A DNA stretch of 64,000 nt, taken from contig NZ_JAFVME010000001.1 in the NCBI RefSeq assembly GCF_018492665.1, positions 682,001-746,000 on the forward strand. The letters run 5' to 3'. Positions 34,807 to 46,856 of this stretch are shown here, in pieces. This DNA is from Pedobacter sp. B4-66. GTDB taxonomy: Bacteria > Bacteroidota > Bacteroidia > Sphingobacteriales > Sphingobacteriaceae. Each line of letters opens with the position of its first letter. Position 1 is the stretch's first letter. Both the position numbers and the translations under genes were made by a program. Below the pieces are notes generated by a model. It did not search any database. It was given only the letters and a program-made list of their open reading frames with translations, and was not told where the DNA came from.

Positions 34807-37710
34807 TTATGGGTTAAATGTGAATCCTATGTAGTAAAGTGCACCTACAGCAGGGTTACCATACGAAGTAAAGTAGTATTTATTTAAAATATTTGATCCT
34901 CCAAGTTTAACCATCGATTTTACTGAAGGTATTTTTAAATTAACCTGCGCATCAATTGTGCTGAATGAAGGAACGTTTCCTGAAGCAAAAGATGAGTTCC
35001 AGTAAAATTTATCCTGCCAACGATAATTCACATTGAAACCAAAGTTTTTAATAATCTCCTTATTCCCAAGACCTAAATTATAACGAACCTCAGGAGTGTT
35101 AAAGTCATTGATATAATTTACAGGAAGATCACCTAATTTGTTGTAAGATACGTTACCACTCAGGTTATATCCACCTATTAAATAATCTAATCCTAAAGCA
35201 CCACCATAAGAGGTTACTTTACCGGTTGCATTTACAGGCACTCCAAATTTAGAGAAAGATCCGGTTTTCGTGTTTTGTTGAAAAACATCTACTGCCGTAA
35301 TGAAATCTTTATAAGTATTGTAATAAGCATAAGCATCAATCAGGAATCTTGACCCTAATAATCCTTTGTAACCAACTTCATACGCCTGAACACTTTCCGG
35401 ACGAACTCCTCTTGGATCGAAATTGTATTTCTGTAATAACCCAGGGTTTGGAGTGCCACTTGCCACAGATCCAAGGAATGCACGGTAACTTACATCTGTA
35501 TATGGAACATTAGTTGTAAGCATATCATATTTATTTAACATACTCGGTATACCACCAATAAGTCTCTGCAAACCACCTGCAACGGAAAGATCGATATACT
35601 GATTCTGGGTTGTTGGATTTCGGTAACCTGTTTGGTATGATACCCTGATGTTGTTATCAGGAGCTACTGTAAGGACACCTGAAATTCTTGGTGTAAAACG
35701 CCCATCAAAGTTAGAGCTCTTATCATACCTTCCAGATACAGCTAGTTTGAATTTATCATCAAACATTTTTTTTGCTACCTGAGCGAAAGCTCCGTACTCA
35801 TTGATGTCAATTTTGTTTGTAAGGTCATCAAAAATAGTACCTCCTGAACGCAACTGATAAATCCTGTACGATCCACCGACCTGTAATTCTACAACATTAT
35901 TAAGGGCATTTGAAAAATTGTACATTCCCTCGTAATGATACAGATTGGTTTTATCATTAAACCTGGCGCCAGTTCCCGAAGCGATTGTACTATTAACAAT
36001 TTTATCCTTAGCGGCGTCAAACTGTGGTGTACCAGGTATAAAACGCCCCTGATCAGCAACATTTCTTGCTGCAGCATGGGCTTGTGCATCAGTAATTCCC
36101 GGAGTTGTCAATTTGGCACCGATATAAGTACCGATGTATTGTGGATACCAGTCAAGTGATGATTTTGAAGCTTCATTGATGAATGCTCCTAAAATTGAGG
36201 AGATGTAAGAATCGCCTGAACGCTCTTGAGTTGTATATCCTCTAACAAAGAAATCTTGTCCTTTTAATTCCAATTTGTATTGTCCGATGCTAAAGTTACG
36301 CAATGAGTAACGGTCAGAACCTGTGTATACCGAAGTACCCGTTCCCCAATTTAACTGTGCAATACCCTCTATTGTTGGCGTAAACTTGTAATGTAATGAT
36401 CCAGATGTTTTAAGTGACTGAGTATTGTAATCAACCAGTGCATTTTCATTATAACCTGTTCTCGTTACTTCCTGATTTGGAAGAATACCCGGATTTTTAA
36501 GTCCGAAATAGAATGGCAAGTATTGACCTGCAACTGCAGGACGCAATGGAGCAGGAACATTGCTATTTATTAAGTTTAGATATGCTGGATAGCTAGCTCC
36601 CGGCCCAAGATTATCAAGTAATGCTCTCGGATCTAACAAACCTCCGGATGCTGCTAAAATACCCTCACGAACTTTAGGCTCAATACCTTGTTGAACTACA
36701 CTTCTCATATTTTGAGAACTTTCATCACCATAAACATTTATACCATCGTACGCAGGATCTGAAGCTCTATTTCCTTCTTTAAAAGCGCGTCCGTTACGAT
36801 CAAAATTGCTATAGTTATCAGCCTGCCAATCTTTTGCCTGCAGGAATGAGAAAGTAGCTTTTACAGCAAACTTGTTATTCCATGATTTTGCCAAACGTAC
36901 ATCCAGCTGGTTGTACTGCTGATTTCCGGTATTATCATCATTTATGTGATTGATCCCTGATTTGTAAGAAAAGCTTGCCCCAGGATAATCAAAAGGGCTT
37001 TTAGAGGTCATTAACATAGTACCGCTAATACCACCCGCACCATATAATGCCGAAGAGGCTCCAGGTAGTAGCTCCACATTATCAAGATCAAGATCTGATA
37101 CTCCGATAATATTTCCTACAGAGAAATTTAATCCAGGAGCCTGATTATCCATCCCATCAACATACTGATTAAAACGATTGTTACCATTAGAGTTAAATCC
37201 TCTCGTATTTACAGATTTGAAAGTTAAACTCTGGGTACTGATCTCAACCCCTTTCATATTGTTTAAAGCATCGTAAAATGATGGCGCAGAAAGCTCTTTT
37301 AATACCGCGGGCCCCATCCTTTCGACTGACACCGGAGATTCCAAGATTCGTTCCGGAGTTCTGGATGCAGAAATAACTACTTCCTGACCTAAAACTACGG
37401 CTGTTTCTATTTCAAAGTCTAAATTGGCAATATTTCCTGTGATTTCTTTTTCAATTGATGTATAACCCACGTAAGAAATAACAATAATAAACGGGCCGGT
37501 TTGCTTAACAACAAACGCATATTTACCACTCATATTTGTTGCAGTTGCCGTTGTAGTTCCTTTGACAGTAATCCCAACACCTGGTATTGGTTCCTTAGTG
37601 GCTTTATCAGTAACGGCCCCACTAATGGTTACAGTTTGTGCATGGGCTACCACAGCGGTAACACATAGCAATAAACACGTAAAGATTGCTTTAGTAAACG
37701 TTTTGCTCAT
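34807..37710 (-). CDS. TonB-dependent receptor with carboxypeptidase-regulatory-like domain
   Basis: This 967-residue outer-membrane receptor has a signal peptide (residues 1-24, ending AHA), then a CarboxypepD_reg-like beta domain (about 27-105; ISGAVTDKATKEPIPGVGITVKG). A plug domain follows (about 120-225) with ISASRTPERILESPVSV, FYDALNNMKGVEI and VELLPGASSALYGAGGISGTML. A long 22-strand barrel ends in YYIGFTFNP. It has no SusD-like partner next to it, so it is not a typical SusCD pair and the ligand is unknown. The adjacent GH31/glgB pair hints at an alpha-glucan, but that is speculative because a terminator lies between. Confidence 0.9.
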   Translation of the reverse strand: MSKTFTKAIFTCLLLCVTAVVAHAQTVTISGAVTDKATKEPIPGVGITVKGTTTATATNMSGKYAFVVKQTGPFIIVISYVGYTSIEKEITGNIANLDFEIETAVVLGQEVVISASRTPERILESPVSVERMGPAVLKELSAPSFYDALNNMKGVEISTQSLTFKSVNTRGFNSNGNNRFNQYVDGMDNQAPGLNFSVGNIIGVSDLDLDNVELLPGASSALYGAGGISGTMLMTSKSPFDYPGASFSYKSGINHINDDNTGNQQYNQLDVRLAKSWNNKFAVKATFSFLQAKDWQADNYSNFDRNGRAFKEGNRASDPAYDGINVYGDESSQNMRSVVQQGIEPKVREGILAASGGLLDPRALLDNLGPGASYPAYLNLINSNVPAPLRPAVAGQYLPFYFGLKNPGILPNQEVTRTGYNENALVDYNTQSLKTSGSLHYKFTPTIEGIAQLNWGTGTSVYTGSDRYSLRNFSIGQYKLELKGQDFFVRGYTTQERSGDSYISSILGAFINEASKSSLDWYPQYIGTYIGAKLTTPGITDAQAHAAARNVADQGRFIPGTPQFDAAKDKIVNSTIASGTGARFNDKTNLYHYEGMYNFSNALNNVVELQVGGSYRIYQLRSGGTIFDDLTNKIDINEYGAFAQVAKKMFDDKFKLAVSGRYDKSSNFDGRFTPRISGVLTVAPDNNIRVSYQTGYRNPTTQNQYIDLSVAGGLQRLIGGIPSMLNKYDMLTTNVPYTDVSYRAFLGSVASGTPNPGLLQKYNFDPRGVRPESVQAYEVGYKGLLGSRFLIDAYAYYNTYKDFITAVDVFQQNTKTGSFSKFGVPVNATGKVTSYGGALGLDYLIGGYNLSGNVSYNKLGDLPVNYINDFNTPEVRYNLGLGNKEIIKNFGFNVNYRWQDKFYWNSSFASGNVPSFSTIDAQVNLKIPSVKSMVKLGGSNILNKYYFTSYGNPAVGALYYIGFTFNP

Positions 37711-37924
37711 ACAGTTAATTTATGTTAGGTTAATTTTATTATAAATATAATAAAATAATTTAATTTTCCAAATCAAATTTCGACGAATATTTAGTTGGTA
37801 AAATCCGATTTTCATTGCATTTGATTTAACTTTTATGCTAAATTGCAAAGTCAATATTTTAATATCAAGGGAAGTAGTAACCAAGTACTTTCATTTATGT
37901 TTTAGAAGTGCCTTTAACTGAAAA

Positions 37925-40366
37925 ATGATGAATAAAATAAAAGCCCTCATTTGCATTGTTATACCTATACTATTAACGTATGCTCTCAATACAAAATTCG
38001 GCGATACTCCCCCACTTCTTAAATTCCTTAACCCTTTTACAGGCTTTTGGCAAAACGCTGAAAAAACATCTGTAAATCCTAATAGAAAACTGATTCTGAA
38101 AAATGCACTTCAGAATGTAGACATAGCATTTGACGGTCGAATGATTCCACATATTTTTGCTCAAAACGACCATGATGTTTATTATGCACAAGGTTATGTA
38201 ACAGCAATGCATCGCCTGTGGCAAATGGACTTCCAAACTCGTTTTGCAGCAGGTAGATTATGTGAAGTAGTTGGCAAAAAGGCAATTGAACTAGATAAAT
38301 ATCAGCGCCGTATGGGAATGGTTTATGGCGCCGAAAAGTCATTGGAGGGAATGATGGCTGATCCTAAATCTAAAGAAATGGTATTAGCCTATACTGCCGG
38401 CATTAACGATTACATTCATTCCTTATCGCAGGCAAATTTACCTGTAGAATACAAGTTACTGGACTTTAAACCTGAAGACTGGACACCCTTAAAGTGCGCA
38501 CTCTTGCTAAAACAGATGTCGGCAGTGTTAGCCATGGGTTCTGACGAGTTTTACATGACCAACATCAGAAAGAAATTTGGAACTGATGTACTTAAAGATT
38601 TGTTCCCTGATTATCCATTCAAAGAAGACCCAATTATCCCCGTAGGTACCAAGTGGGACTTTAATCCTCTACCAATACCGACACCTCCGGCTGATGCTTT
38701 GAAGGAAATGACGACAGGAAATATACAAACCAAGCAAAAGGAAGAAGGAATTGGAAGTAACAATTGGGCCATTTCTGGTGAAAAAACTGCATCCGGATAC
38801 CCTATTCTGGCCAACGATCCTCACCTTGACTTAACGCTTCCTTCCATCTGGTATCAAATTCAACTTCATGCTCCAGGGCTAAACAGTTATGGCGTATCAT
38901 TACCGGGAGCACCCGGTATAATTATTGGATTTAACCAAAATATTGCCTGGGGAGTAACTAATGTTGCAGCCGATGTACTTGATTTTTATCAGATTAAATT
39001 TAAAGACAACACTCATAAAAGTTACTGGTATAACAACGAGTGGAAAAATACAACCACACGTTTTGAAAAAATCATAATAAGGGGCAGTAAACCAGAAATC
39101 GATACGGTGTATTACACTCATCAGGGACCTGTAGTATACCTTCAAAAACCGGAAAAGTTCTCTAAGGCGAATAACGTCCCTGTCGGTAATGCGCTCAGAT
39201 GGATTGCACACGAAAAATCTAATGAGCTTAAAACCTTTTATTTACTAAACCGTGGTAAAAATTATACGGACTACCGAAAAGCACTCACTTTTTATACAGC
39301 GCCTGCACAAAATTTTGTATTCGCATCCACGGACAATGACATTGCCATTACTGCAAATGGCAAGTTTCCATTAAAATGGAAAGATCAGGGGAAATTTATC
39401 TTAGATGGTTCTGATCCTAAAAACGATTGGCAAGGATGGATTCCGGCTGATCAGAATCCTACGGTTAAAAATCCTCCGCGGAATTTTGTTAGCTCGGCAA
39501 ACCAATCATCAACCGATCCGAGCTATCCTTACTACATTAATTGGGAGTTTAGTCCTTATGAACGCGCCAAGCGTATAAATGATAGATTAACTGTGATGAC
39601 TAAAGCTACTGCTGATAGCATTAGAATTATGCAAACAGATACTTATAGTATCCATGCCCAAAACATTTTACCTGCAATTTTACCCTTAGTGGATGCCAGC
39701 AAACTAAACGCTACACAAAAGGAAGGTTTCTCTTTGGTATCGGCATGGAACAAACGTTATGAGGGAAAAGAAATTGCAGCAAGCATTTTTGATCTATGGA
39801 CTAAGCGCCTTCAAGACAACCTTTGGGCGGATGATTTTAATGTTGATGGTATTCCAATGCGTTATCCATCCAGAGATAGAACAGTACAGTTAATTTTAAC
39901 ACAACCTGATTCTAAATGGATCGACAATATTAATACACCTGAGAAAGAAACTTTGAGCGATCTGGTAAACGAGGCATTTAAATACTCATGCGATAGCCTG
40001 GAACGAAAATACGGGCCGATTGGTGAACGCTGGCAGTGGGCTAATTTAAAACACACTAATGTGCCTCATTTAGCGAAAATACCAGGTTTCGGCTCAAAAA
40101 CACTAATGATTGGTGGTGGAAAGATGACTATTGATGCATTAAGTGAAAGTAATGGGCCATCGTGGAGAATGGTAATTGAACTAGGAAAAACACCTAAAGG
40201 ACATGGCGTTTTTCCGGGTGGACAATCAGGAAATCCAGGAAGTAAATTTTATGACAACATGATTGATACCTGGGCAAATGGCGAGCTGTATGATCTTTTC
40301 TTTATGCAGTCATTTGATGATCCTTCGGCCAAAATAATCTCTAAATTAAAAATATCCAAAAAATAG
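37925..40366 (+). CDS. Penicillin-acylase-family (Ntn) hydrolase
   Basis: This 813-residue protein belongs to the S45 penicillin/acylhomoserine lactone acylase family. It has a short hydrophobic N-terminal segment (KALICIVIPILLTYAL) for export or anchoring. The autoprocessing site is the Gly-Ser in GIGSNNWAISG, giving Ser278 as the new N-terminal nucleophile of the beta chain. It is followed by the family block PILANDPHLDLTLPSIWYQI and PGIIIGFNQNIAWGVTN. The alpha-chain part has YAQGYVTAMHRLWQMDFQTR. Such enzymes cleave amide bonds of acylated substrates, such as acyl-homoserine lactones, beta-lactams or cell wall fragments; which one is not clear. The alternative start 37928 differs by one Met. 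Confidence 0.9.
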   Translation: MMNKIKALICIVIPILLTYALNTKFGDTPPLLKFLNPFTGFWQNAEKTSVNPNRKLILKNALQNVDIAFDGRMIPHIFAQNDHDVYYAQGYVTAMHRLWQMDFQTRFAAGRLCEVVGKKAIELDKYQRRMGMVYGAEKSLEGMMADPKSKEMVLAYTAGINDYIHSLSQANLPVEYKLLDFKPEDWTPLKCALLLKQMSAVLAMGSDEFYMTNIRKKFGTDVLKDLFPDYPFKEDPIIPVGTKWDFNPLPIPTPPADALKEMTTGNIQTKQKEEGIGSNNWAISGEKTASGYPILANDPHLDLTLPSIWYQIQLHAPGLNSYGVSLPGAPGIIIGFNQNIAWGVTNVAADVLDFYQIKFKDNTHKSYWYNNEWKNTTTRFEKIIIRGSKPEIDTVYYTHQGPVVYLQKPEKFSKANNVPVGNALRWIAHEKSNELKTFYLLNRGKNYTDYRKALTFYTAPAQNFVFASTDNDIAITANGKFPLKWKDQGKFILDGSDPKNDWQGWIPADQNPTVKNPPRNFVSSANQSSTDPSYPYYINWEFSPYERAKRINDRLTVMTKATADSIRIMQTDTYSIHAQNILPAILPLVDASKLNATQKEGFSLVSAWNKRYEGKEIAASIFDLWTKRLQDNLWADDFNVDGIPMRYPSRDRTVQLILTQPDSKWIDNINTPEKETLSDLVNEAFKYSCDSLERKYGPIGERWQWANLKHTNVPHLAKIPGFGSKTLMIGGGKMTIDALSESNGPSWRMVIELGKTPKGHGVFPGGQSGNPGSKFYDNMIDTWANGELYDLFFMQSFDDPSAKIISKLKISKK

Positions 40367-40370
40367 CATC

Positions 40371-40721
40371 ATGGTATTTATTGTAATTTTAATAGCCTCT
40401 TTTTTACTTCAAATGGTTTTACCATGGTGGGTCGTTGTAGTGATTTCATTTGCCACATGTGGCTTAATTGGTAAAACAGGGAAGATCTCCTTATGGTCGC
40501 CATTTCTTGCAATTCTATTGTTATGGACTGGTATGGCTTTATTTAAAAGCTTACCTAACGACAATGTTTTAGCCCTAAGAGTAGCAGGTATGCTTGGCGT
40601 AAATTCATGGATATGGGTGCTTGTTTTAAGCGCCATATTAGGTGCATTTATAGCAGCGATTAGTGGTTTTTGCGGTTATCACTTTAGAAAAGCTGTGCTA
40701 AGCATGAAAACCAATTCTTAA
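40371..40721 (+). CDS. Small membrane protein of unknown function
   Basis: This 116-residue protein consists largely of hydrophobic segments: residues 1-28, 44-60 and 76-100, probably three to four helices. A short basic C-terminal tail follows (RKAVLSMKTNS). I recognise no family. It starts 4 bp after the acylase stop codon, so cotranscription is likely. Confidence 0.7.
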   Translation: MVFIVILIASFLLQMVLPWWVVVVISFATCGLIGKTGKISLWSPFLAILLLWTGMALFKSLPNDNVLALRVAGMLGVNSWIWVLVLSAILGAFIAAISGFCGYHFRKAVLSMKTNS

Positions 40722-40737
40722 TTAAAACATTGTTGTG

Positions 40738-40745
40738 TATTTTTG
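40738..40745 (+). promoter_or_regulatory. Bacteroidota -7 box before the LuxE-like gene
   Basis: TATTTTTG matches TAnnTTTG. It lies inside the reading frame if ATG 40730 is used and only 5 bp before GTG 40751, which argues for the later, nearly leaderless start. No convincing TTG -33 box is seen at the usual distance. Confidence 0.5.
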
Positions 40746-40750
40746 CACAC

Positions 40751-41734
40751 GTGAAGGATTTAATCAGGCAAATTTTCTCTATTGAAACTCAAGAACAGTT
40801 TGAACAAATAGCTCTTGAGGTATTTAGGTATCAGGCAAAAAACTGTTTTGTTTATCGTGAATACATCTCGCATCTGAGGATTAAGCCTAATGAAATATCC
40901 TCATCAGATCACATCCCCTATTTACCGATCGCCTTTTTTAAAAGTCATGAAGTATTAAGTTCTACTGACGAAATTGAGATCGTTTTTAGTAGTTCAGGGA
41001 CCACCGGTATGCTGCAAAGCCGACACTTGGTTACTGACGTTAAAATTTACGAACAAAGCTTCAACCTTGCTTTTGAGCAGTTTTACAGTAAGCCTGAGCA
41101 AACTTGTTTCCTTGCACTGTTGCCTTCTTACCTGGAGCGTGATGGCTCTTCTTTGATTTATATGGTTGATGCGCTACTAAAACAAAGTAAACACAAAGAC
41201 AGCGGTTACTTTTTGCACAATCATGACGACTTGTTTGAAAAACTAAAGGAACAACAAGCCTCCGGTCAGAAAACAATTCTAATTGGTGTTACTTATGCCT
41301 TGCTCGACTTTGTTGAGCAATACAAAATATCATTCCCAGAATTGGTTGTAATGGAAACAGGTGGTATGAAGGGGAAAAGGAAGGAAATGGTAAGAGAAGA
41401 ATTACATGAAATACTTCAAGATGGTTTTGGTGTAAACGCCATCCATAGTGAATATGGCATGACTGAGCTTTTATCGCAAGCCTACTCTTATGGAAATGGG
41501 ATATTTAATTGCCCGCCATGGATGAAGATTAATCTTCGTGATACAAATGACCCTTTAAGCCTGATAGCGAACAACAAAACAGGAGGAATAAATGTTATCG
41601 ATTTGGCTAACATTTACTCCTGCTCTTTTATAGCGACCCAAGATCTGGGCCGCGTATTTAATGATGGGTCTTTTGAGATTTTAGGCCGTTTTGATAATGC
41701 GGATATTAGAGGCTGTAACCTATTGGTTCAATAA
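40751..41734 (+). CDS. LuxE/PaaK-like acyltransferase or acyl-protein synthetase
   Basis: This protein has 327 residues from GTG 40751 (VKDLIRQIF); ATG 40730 adds MLCIFAH and is judged less likely because a -7 box lies between. It carries the adenylate-forming motif VFSSSGTTGMLQSRH near residues 77-91, the LuxE-type block IHSEYGMTELLSQAYS, and the end LGRFDNADIRGCNLL. In luciferase bacteria LuxE activates fatty acids to acyl-AMP and passes them to a protein thiol. Here no luxC, luxD or luciferase genes are nearby, so the acyl group and acceptor are unknown. Its stop is followed by a palindromic repeat. Confidence 0.85.
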   Translation: MKDLIRQIFSIETQEQFEQIALEVFRYQAKNCFVYREYISHLRIKPNEISSSDHIPYLPIAFFKSHEVLSSTDEIEIVFSSSGTTGMLQSRHLVTDVKIYEQSFNLAFEQFYSKPEQTCFLALLPSYLERDGSSLIYMVDALLKQSKHKDSGYFLHNHDDLFEKLKEQQASGQKTILIGVTYALLDFVEQYKISFPELVVMETGGMKGKRKEMVREELHEILQDGFGVNAIHSEYGMTELLSQAYSYGNGIFNCPPWMKINLRDTNDPLSLIANNKTGGINVIDLANIYSCSFIATQDLGRVFNDGSFEILGRFDNADIRGCNLLVQ

Positions 41735-41743
41735 TCATCATTA

Positions 41744-41790
41744 TCACCCTGACCTTGAAGAAGCTGCGAAGCAAATTTATTTCAGGGTGA
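41744..41790. repeat. Palindromic repeat between convergent genes (REP-like)
   Basis: TCACCCTGA (41744-41752) pairs with TCAGGGTGA (41782-41790) around a 29-nt loop. From memory this core, CACCCTGA...TCAGGGTG, is a recurrent intergenic palindrome in Sphingobacteriaceae. It lies between the convergent ends of the LuxE-like gene and tyrS and may also terminate transcription. Confidence 0.6.
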
Positions 41791-41797
41791 CGATTCT

Positions 41798-43084
41798 CTA
41801 TTTTACAATAAGCAAATAATAGTTCTTTTTACCTTTTTGAACGATAATGAATTTATCATTCAATAGATTCCCATTATTAAAAACACCTTGAGGATCAGCA
41901 ATTTTTTCTTTGTTTACCGATACTCCGCCACCTTGAATTAGCTTTTTAGCTTCACCTTTAGAAGCGAAAACACTTGATTTCTCGGCAAGCAAAGTAGCTG
42001 CATCTATTCCTTGCTCAAGCTCTACTTTTGAAACTTCAAACTGAGGAATACCTTCAAATATCTCTAATACCTGATCGTCATTTAAAGTTTTAAAAAACTC
42101 TAAAGAACCATTACCAAATAAAAACTCAGAAGTTTTAATTGCAGTTTCCAATGCCTCAACAGAGTGCGTTCTGATGGTTATATCTTCAGCCAATGCTTTT
42201 TGAAGAACACGTAAATGTGGCGCTGTGTCGTGCTCGGCCTCAAGATTTTCTATTTCTTCCTGTGTCTTAAGCGTAAAGATTCTGATCCATTTTTTTGTAT
42301 CGTCATCAGAAGCATTAAGCCAGAACTGATAGAATTTATATGGCGATGTTTTTGCTGGATCTAACCATACTGCTCCGCTTTCCGTTTTACCAAACTTAGT
42401 ACCATCAGCTTTTTTAATCAGGTTGGTAGTAACCGCAAATGCAGTACCCGCATCTTTTCTTCTGATTAATTCTGTTCCGGTAACGATATTCCCCCATTGA
42501 TCTGAACCACCCATTTGTACCAGACAATTATGGTGTTTCCATAAATAATAAAAGTCATATCCTTGAATCAATTGGTAGCAGAACTCTGTAAAAGAAAGTC
42601 CAGAATCACCTTCTAATCTTCTTTTAACACTATCTTTTGCCATCATGTAGTTTACAGTGATGTGCTTACCGATGTCTCGGATAAAGGTAAACAGGTTCAT
42701 ATCCTTAAACCAGTCATTATTGTTTACCATCACCGCACCATTGCCTGCCGCTTCAAATTTCAAAAATTTAGAAAGTTGTTTTTTCATCCCGGCAAGGTTA
42801 TGTTCTACCATGGCCTCCGTCTGAAGATTTCTTTCATCAGATTTACCTGAAGGATCACCTACCATACCGGTAGCTCCACCAACCAAAGCATATGGCTTAT
42901 GGCCTGCACGTTGAAAATGAATAAGCGTCATAATCTGAGTTAAATGACCTACATGCAATGAATCAGCAGTAGGGTCAAATCCTATATAACCCGCGGTCAT
43001 TCCTTCATTCAATTTTTCTTCAGTACCGGGCATGATGTCTTGCAACATACCTCTCCAGCGTAGCTCTTCAACGAAATTGGTCAT
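41798..43084 (-). CDS. tyrS: Tyrosine-tRNA ligase
   Basis: This 428-residue class I aminoacyl-tRNA synthetase charges tRNA-Tyr. ATG 43084 ([10 protein letters not shown]) is chosen; the longer frame to TTG 43105 would overlap the -7 box. It has the HIGH-type motif HVGH at 44-47, the Tyr/Trp block [23 protein letters not shown] and the KMSKS-equivalent KFGKT. A C-terminal S4-like RNA-binding domain (about 355-425; [16 protein letters not shown]) is present, as in the eubacterial TyrRS group. It is a single gene. Confidence 0.96.
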   Translation of the reverse strand: MTNFVEELRWRGMLQDIMPGTEEKLNEGMTAGYIGFDPTADSLHVGHLTQIMTLIHFQRAGHKPYALVGGATGMVGDPSGKSDERNLQTEAMVEHNLAGMKKQLSKFLKFEAAGNGAVMVNNNDWFKDMNLFTFIRDIGKHITVNYMMAKDSVKRRLEGDSGLSFTEFCYQLIQGYDFYYLWKHHNCLVQMGGSDQWGNIVTGTELIRRKDAGTAFAVTTNLIKKADGTKFGKTESGAVWLDPAKTSPYKFYQFWLNASDDDTKKWIRIFTLKTQEEIENLEAEHDTAPHLRVLQKALAEDITIRTHSVEALETAIKTSEFLFGNGSLEFFKTLNDDQVLEIFEGIPQFEVSKVELEQGIDAATLLAEKSSVFASKGEAKKLIQGGGVSVNKEKIADPQGVFNNGNLLNDKFIIVQKGKKNYYLLIVK

Positions 43085-43102
43085 TATTATATCCTTTTGC
43101 GG

Positions 43103-43110
43103 CAAATATA
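43103..43110 (-). promoter_or_regulatory. Bacteroidota -7 box for tyrS
   Basis: On the minus strand this reads TATATTTG, a perfect TAnnTTTG match, 18 bp upstream of ATG 43084. A TTG lies 26 bp further upstream, longer than the usual spacing, so the -33 box is uncertain. Confidence 0.55.
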
Positions 43111-43188
43111 GGAAAACCTATGTTATCCTTTAAATTCAATACACTTCAAAAACAGTTAAATTAAACAAATTTAGCTACTTTTAAAGCA

Positions 43189-43875
43189 ATGAACTTTTTG
43201 TCGCATTTTTATTTCGAGAGAGACAACCATGATGAAAACATGGTAATTGGAGTAGTTTTGCCCGATTTTGTAAAGAACGCACAGAAAGACAGCAACTTAT
43301 ATCCATTAAAAGAAAGACGGCTTTTTGAATCTGATGCTAATGAAAATTCCATTCTTAGCGGATGGGCCCGACACATCGCAGTTGATGCTGTTTTTCATTC
43401 TTCGGAGTTCTTTAAATTACACACTCACGCTTTAAAGCAAATCATTTTACCTGTACTTGAAGGCAGTCCTGTAAAACCTTTTTTTTTAGCACATATTGGT
43501 CTTGAATTAGTACTGGATCATTTATTAACCATTCATGGAACTGTAAACATCAATACTTTTTATGAGCAGCTGGGGCAAGTAAACAAAGAAGCGCTGGATT
43601 CATTCCTAAAGAAAAGTGGCGTAGTAGACACCACACTATTCTTTAAATTTCTGAACAGTTTTATTTCGAGTAGATACCTTTTTAGTTACCAAAAGATCGA
43701 AAACATTTCTTACGCCTTAAATCGCATTTGTATGCGTTTGTGGGACAGCCCTTTTACAGAACCACAACTTGCATTATTAACGGATAAACTCATTATTTTT
43801 AAGTCAGGTATTGAAGATAACTATATGTCAATATTTAGAGATATTGAACTCCATTTAAGTGCCGGTAATCATTAG
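43189..43875 (+). CDS. AcpH-like (DUF479) hypothetical protein
   Basis: This 228-residue protein starts MNFLSHFYFERD and has GVVLPDF near residue 24, RHIAVDAVFHSSEFF near 66 and LGLELVLDHLL-type helices near 100. These features resemble acyl-carrier-protein phosphodiesterases (AcpH, formerly DUF479), an HD-like helical family that removes the phosphopantetheine arm. The match is by pattern only and some active-site positions cannot be confirmed. No neighbour concerns fatty acid synthesis apart from the LuxE-like gene 1.5 kb away. Confidence 0.55.
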   Translation: MNFLSHFYFERDNHDENMVIGVVLPDFVKNAQKDSNLYPLKERRLFESDANENSILSGWARHIAVDAVFHSSEFFKLHTHALKQIILPVLEGSPVKPFFLAHIGLELVLDHLLTIHGTVNINTFYEQLGQVNKEALDSFLKKSGVVDTTLFFKFLNSFISSRYLFSYQKIENISYALNRICMRLWDSPFTEPQLALLTDKLIIFKSGIEDNYMSIFRDIELHLSAGNH

Positions 43876-43906
43876 CACCAAAATATTTCATACAAATCTC
43901 AATTAG

Positions 43907-45949
<2,043 letters not shown>

Positions 45950-45959
45950 TAACTAAACA

Positions 45960-46841
45960 ATGAACAAATTTCACGGAACGGGTGTAGCATTGGTTACGCC
46001 ATTTAATGCAGATGGGTCGGTAGATTTTGATGGGTTGAAAAACCTGATCAATTACCAGATCGAAGGAAAGGTAGAATACCTGGTATCATTAGGTACTACA
46101 GGAGAAGCATCAACACTCAATAAAGACGAAAAGAAGAAGATCTGGGAATTTACAGCAGAAATAAACAATGGCCGCTTACCGTTAATTGCCGGTATTGGCG
46201 GTAATGATACACGAGCTATTGCACAAAATATAAAAGATTTTGAAGTAAACGGTTATGAGGCCATTTTATCTGCAAGCCCATACTATAATAAACCAACTCA
46301 AGAAGGTATTTACCAACATTATAAAGCACTTAGTGAATCCAGCTCCTTGCCAATTTTCTTGTACAATGTACCAGGGCGCACAGGAAGCAACATCAGTGCT
46401 GAAACGACTTGTCGTTTAGCCACTGATTTCAAGAACATCATTGCGATTAAAGAGGCCTCTGGAAATTTCGATCAGTTTAATCAGATCATGAGAGATAAAC
46501 CAGCGGATTTCATGTTAATTTCAGGTGATGATCCGGTTGCCATGCCAATGATTTCAATAGGTGCGGTTGGTGTAATATCTGTTATTGGAAATGCGTTACC
46601 AAAACAACTGTCTGACATGATAAGATTGTGTTTAGCTGGTGACTTTGCCAAAGCTCTTCCTTTACACCTTAGCTTGATCGAATTTACAAGATTAATGTTT
46701 GCAGAAGGCAATCCGGCTGGCGCTAAAGCCGCATTGAAACACCTTGATGTTTGTGAAGATAACCTTAGACTTCCTTTAGTTCAAGTATCTTCGAATATAC
46801 GTGAGGCGATTATTGCAGAAGCAAATAAGATTACCGCATAG
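45960..46841 (+). CDS. dapA: 4-hydroxy-tetrahydrodipicolinate synthase
   Basis: This 293-residue TIM-barrel lyase condenses pyruvate with aspartate semialdehyde, the first committed step to diaminopimelate and lysine. The Schiff-base Lys164 lies in IAIKEASGN and the catalytic Tyr135 in YNVPGRTG. SLGTTGEASTL provides the Thr pair for pyruvate binding. The length is typical. Its product pathway feeds meso-diaminopimelate to MurE, which is encoded about 12 kb away in this window. It follows ligA directly and ends in a strong terminator. Confidence 0.96.
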   Translation: MNKFHGTGVALVTPFNADGSVDFDGLKNLINYQIEGKVEYLVSLGTTGEASTLNKDEKKKIWEFTAEINNGRLPLIAGIGGNDTRAIAQNIKDFEVNGYEAILSASPYYNKPTQEGIYQHYKALSESSSLPIFLYNVPGRTGSNISAETTCRLATDFKNIIAIKEASGNFDQFNQIMRDKPADFMLISGDDPVAMPMISIGAVGVISVIGNALPKQLSDMIRLCLAGDFAKALPLHLSLIEFTRLMFAEGNPAGAKAALKHLDVCEDNLRLPLVQVSSNIREAIIAEANKITA

Positions 46842-46856
46842 GAAATATAACCTAAT

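Noticed and set aside
34807..37710. Possible SusC of a polysaccharide utilisation locus with the GH31 and GlgB genes.
   Set aside because: No SusD gene is present, a terminator separates the receptor from the GH31 gene and both enzymes lack export signals.
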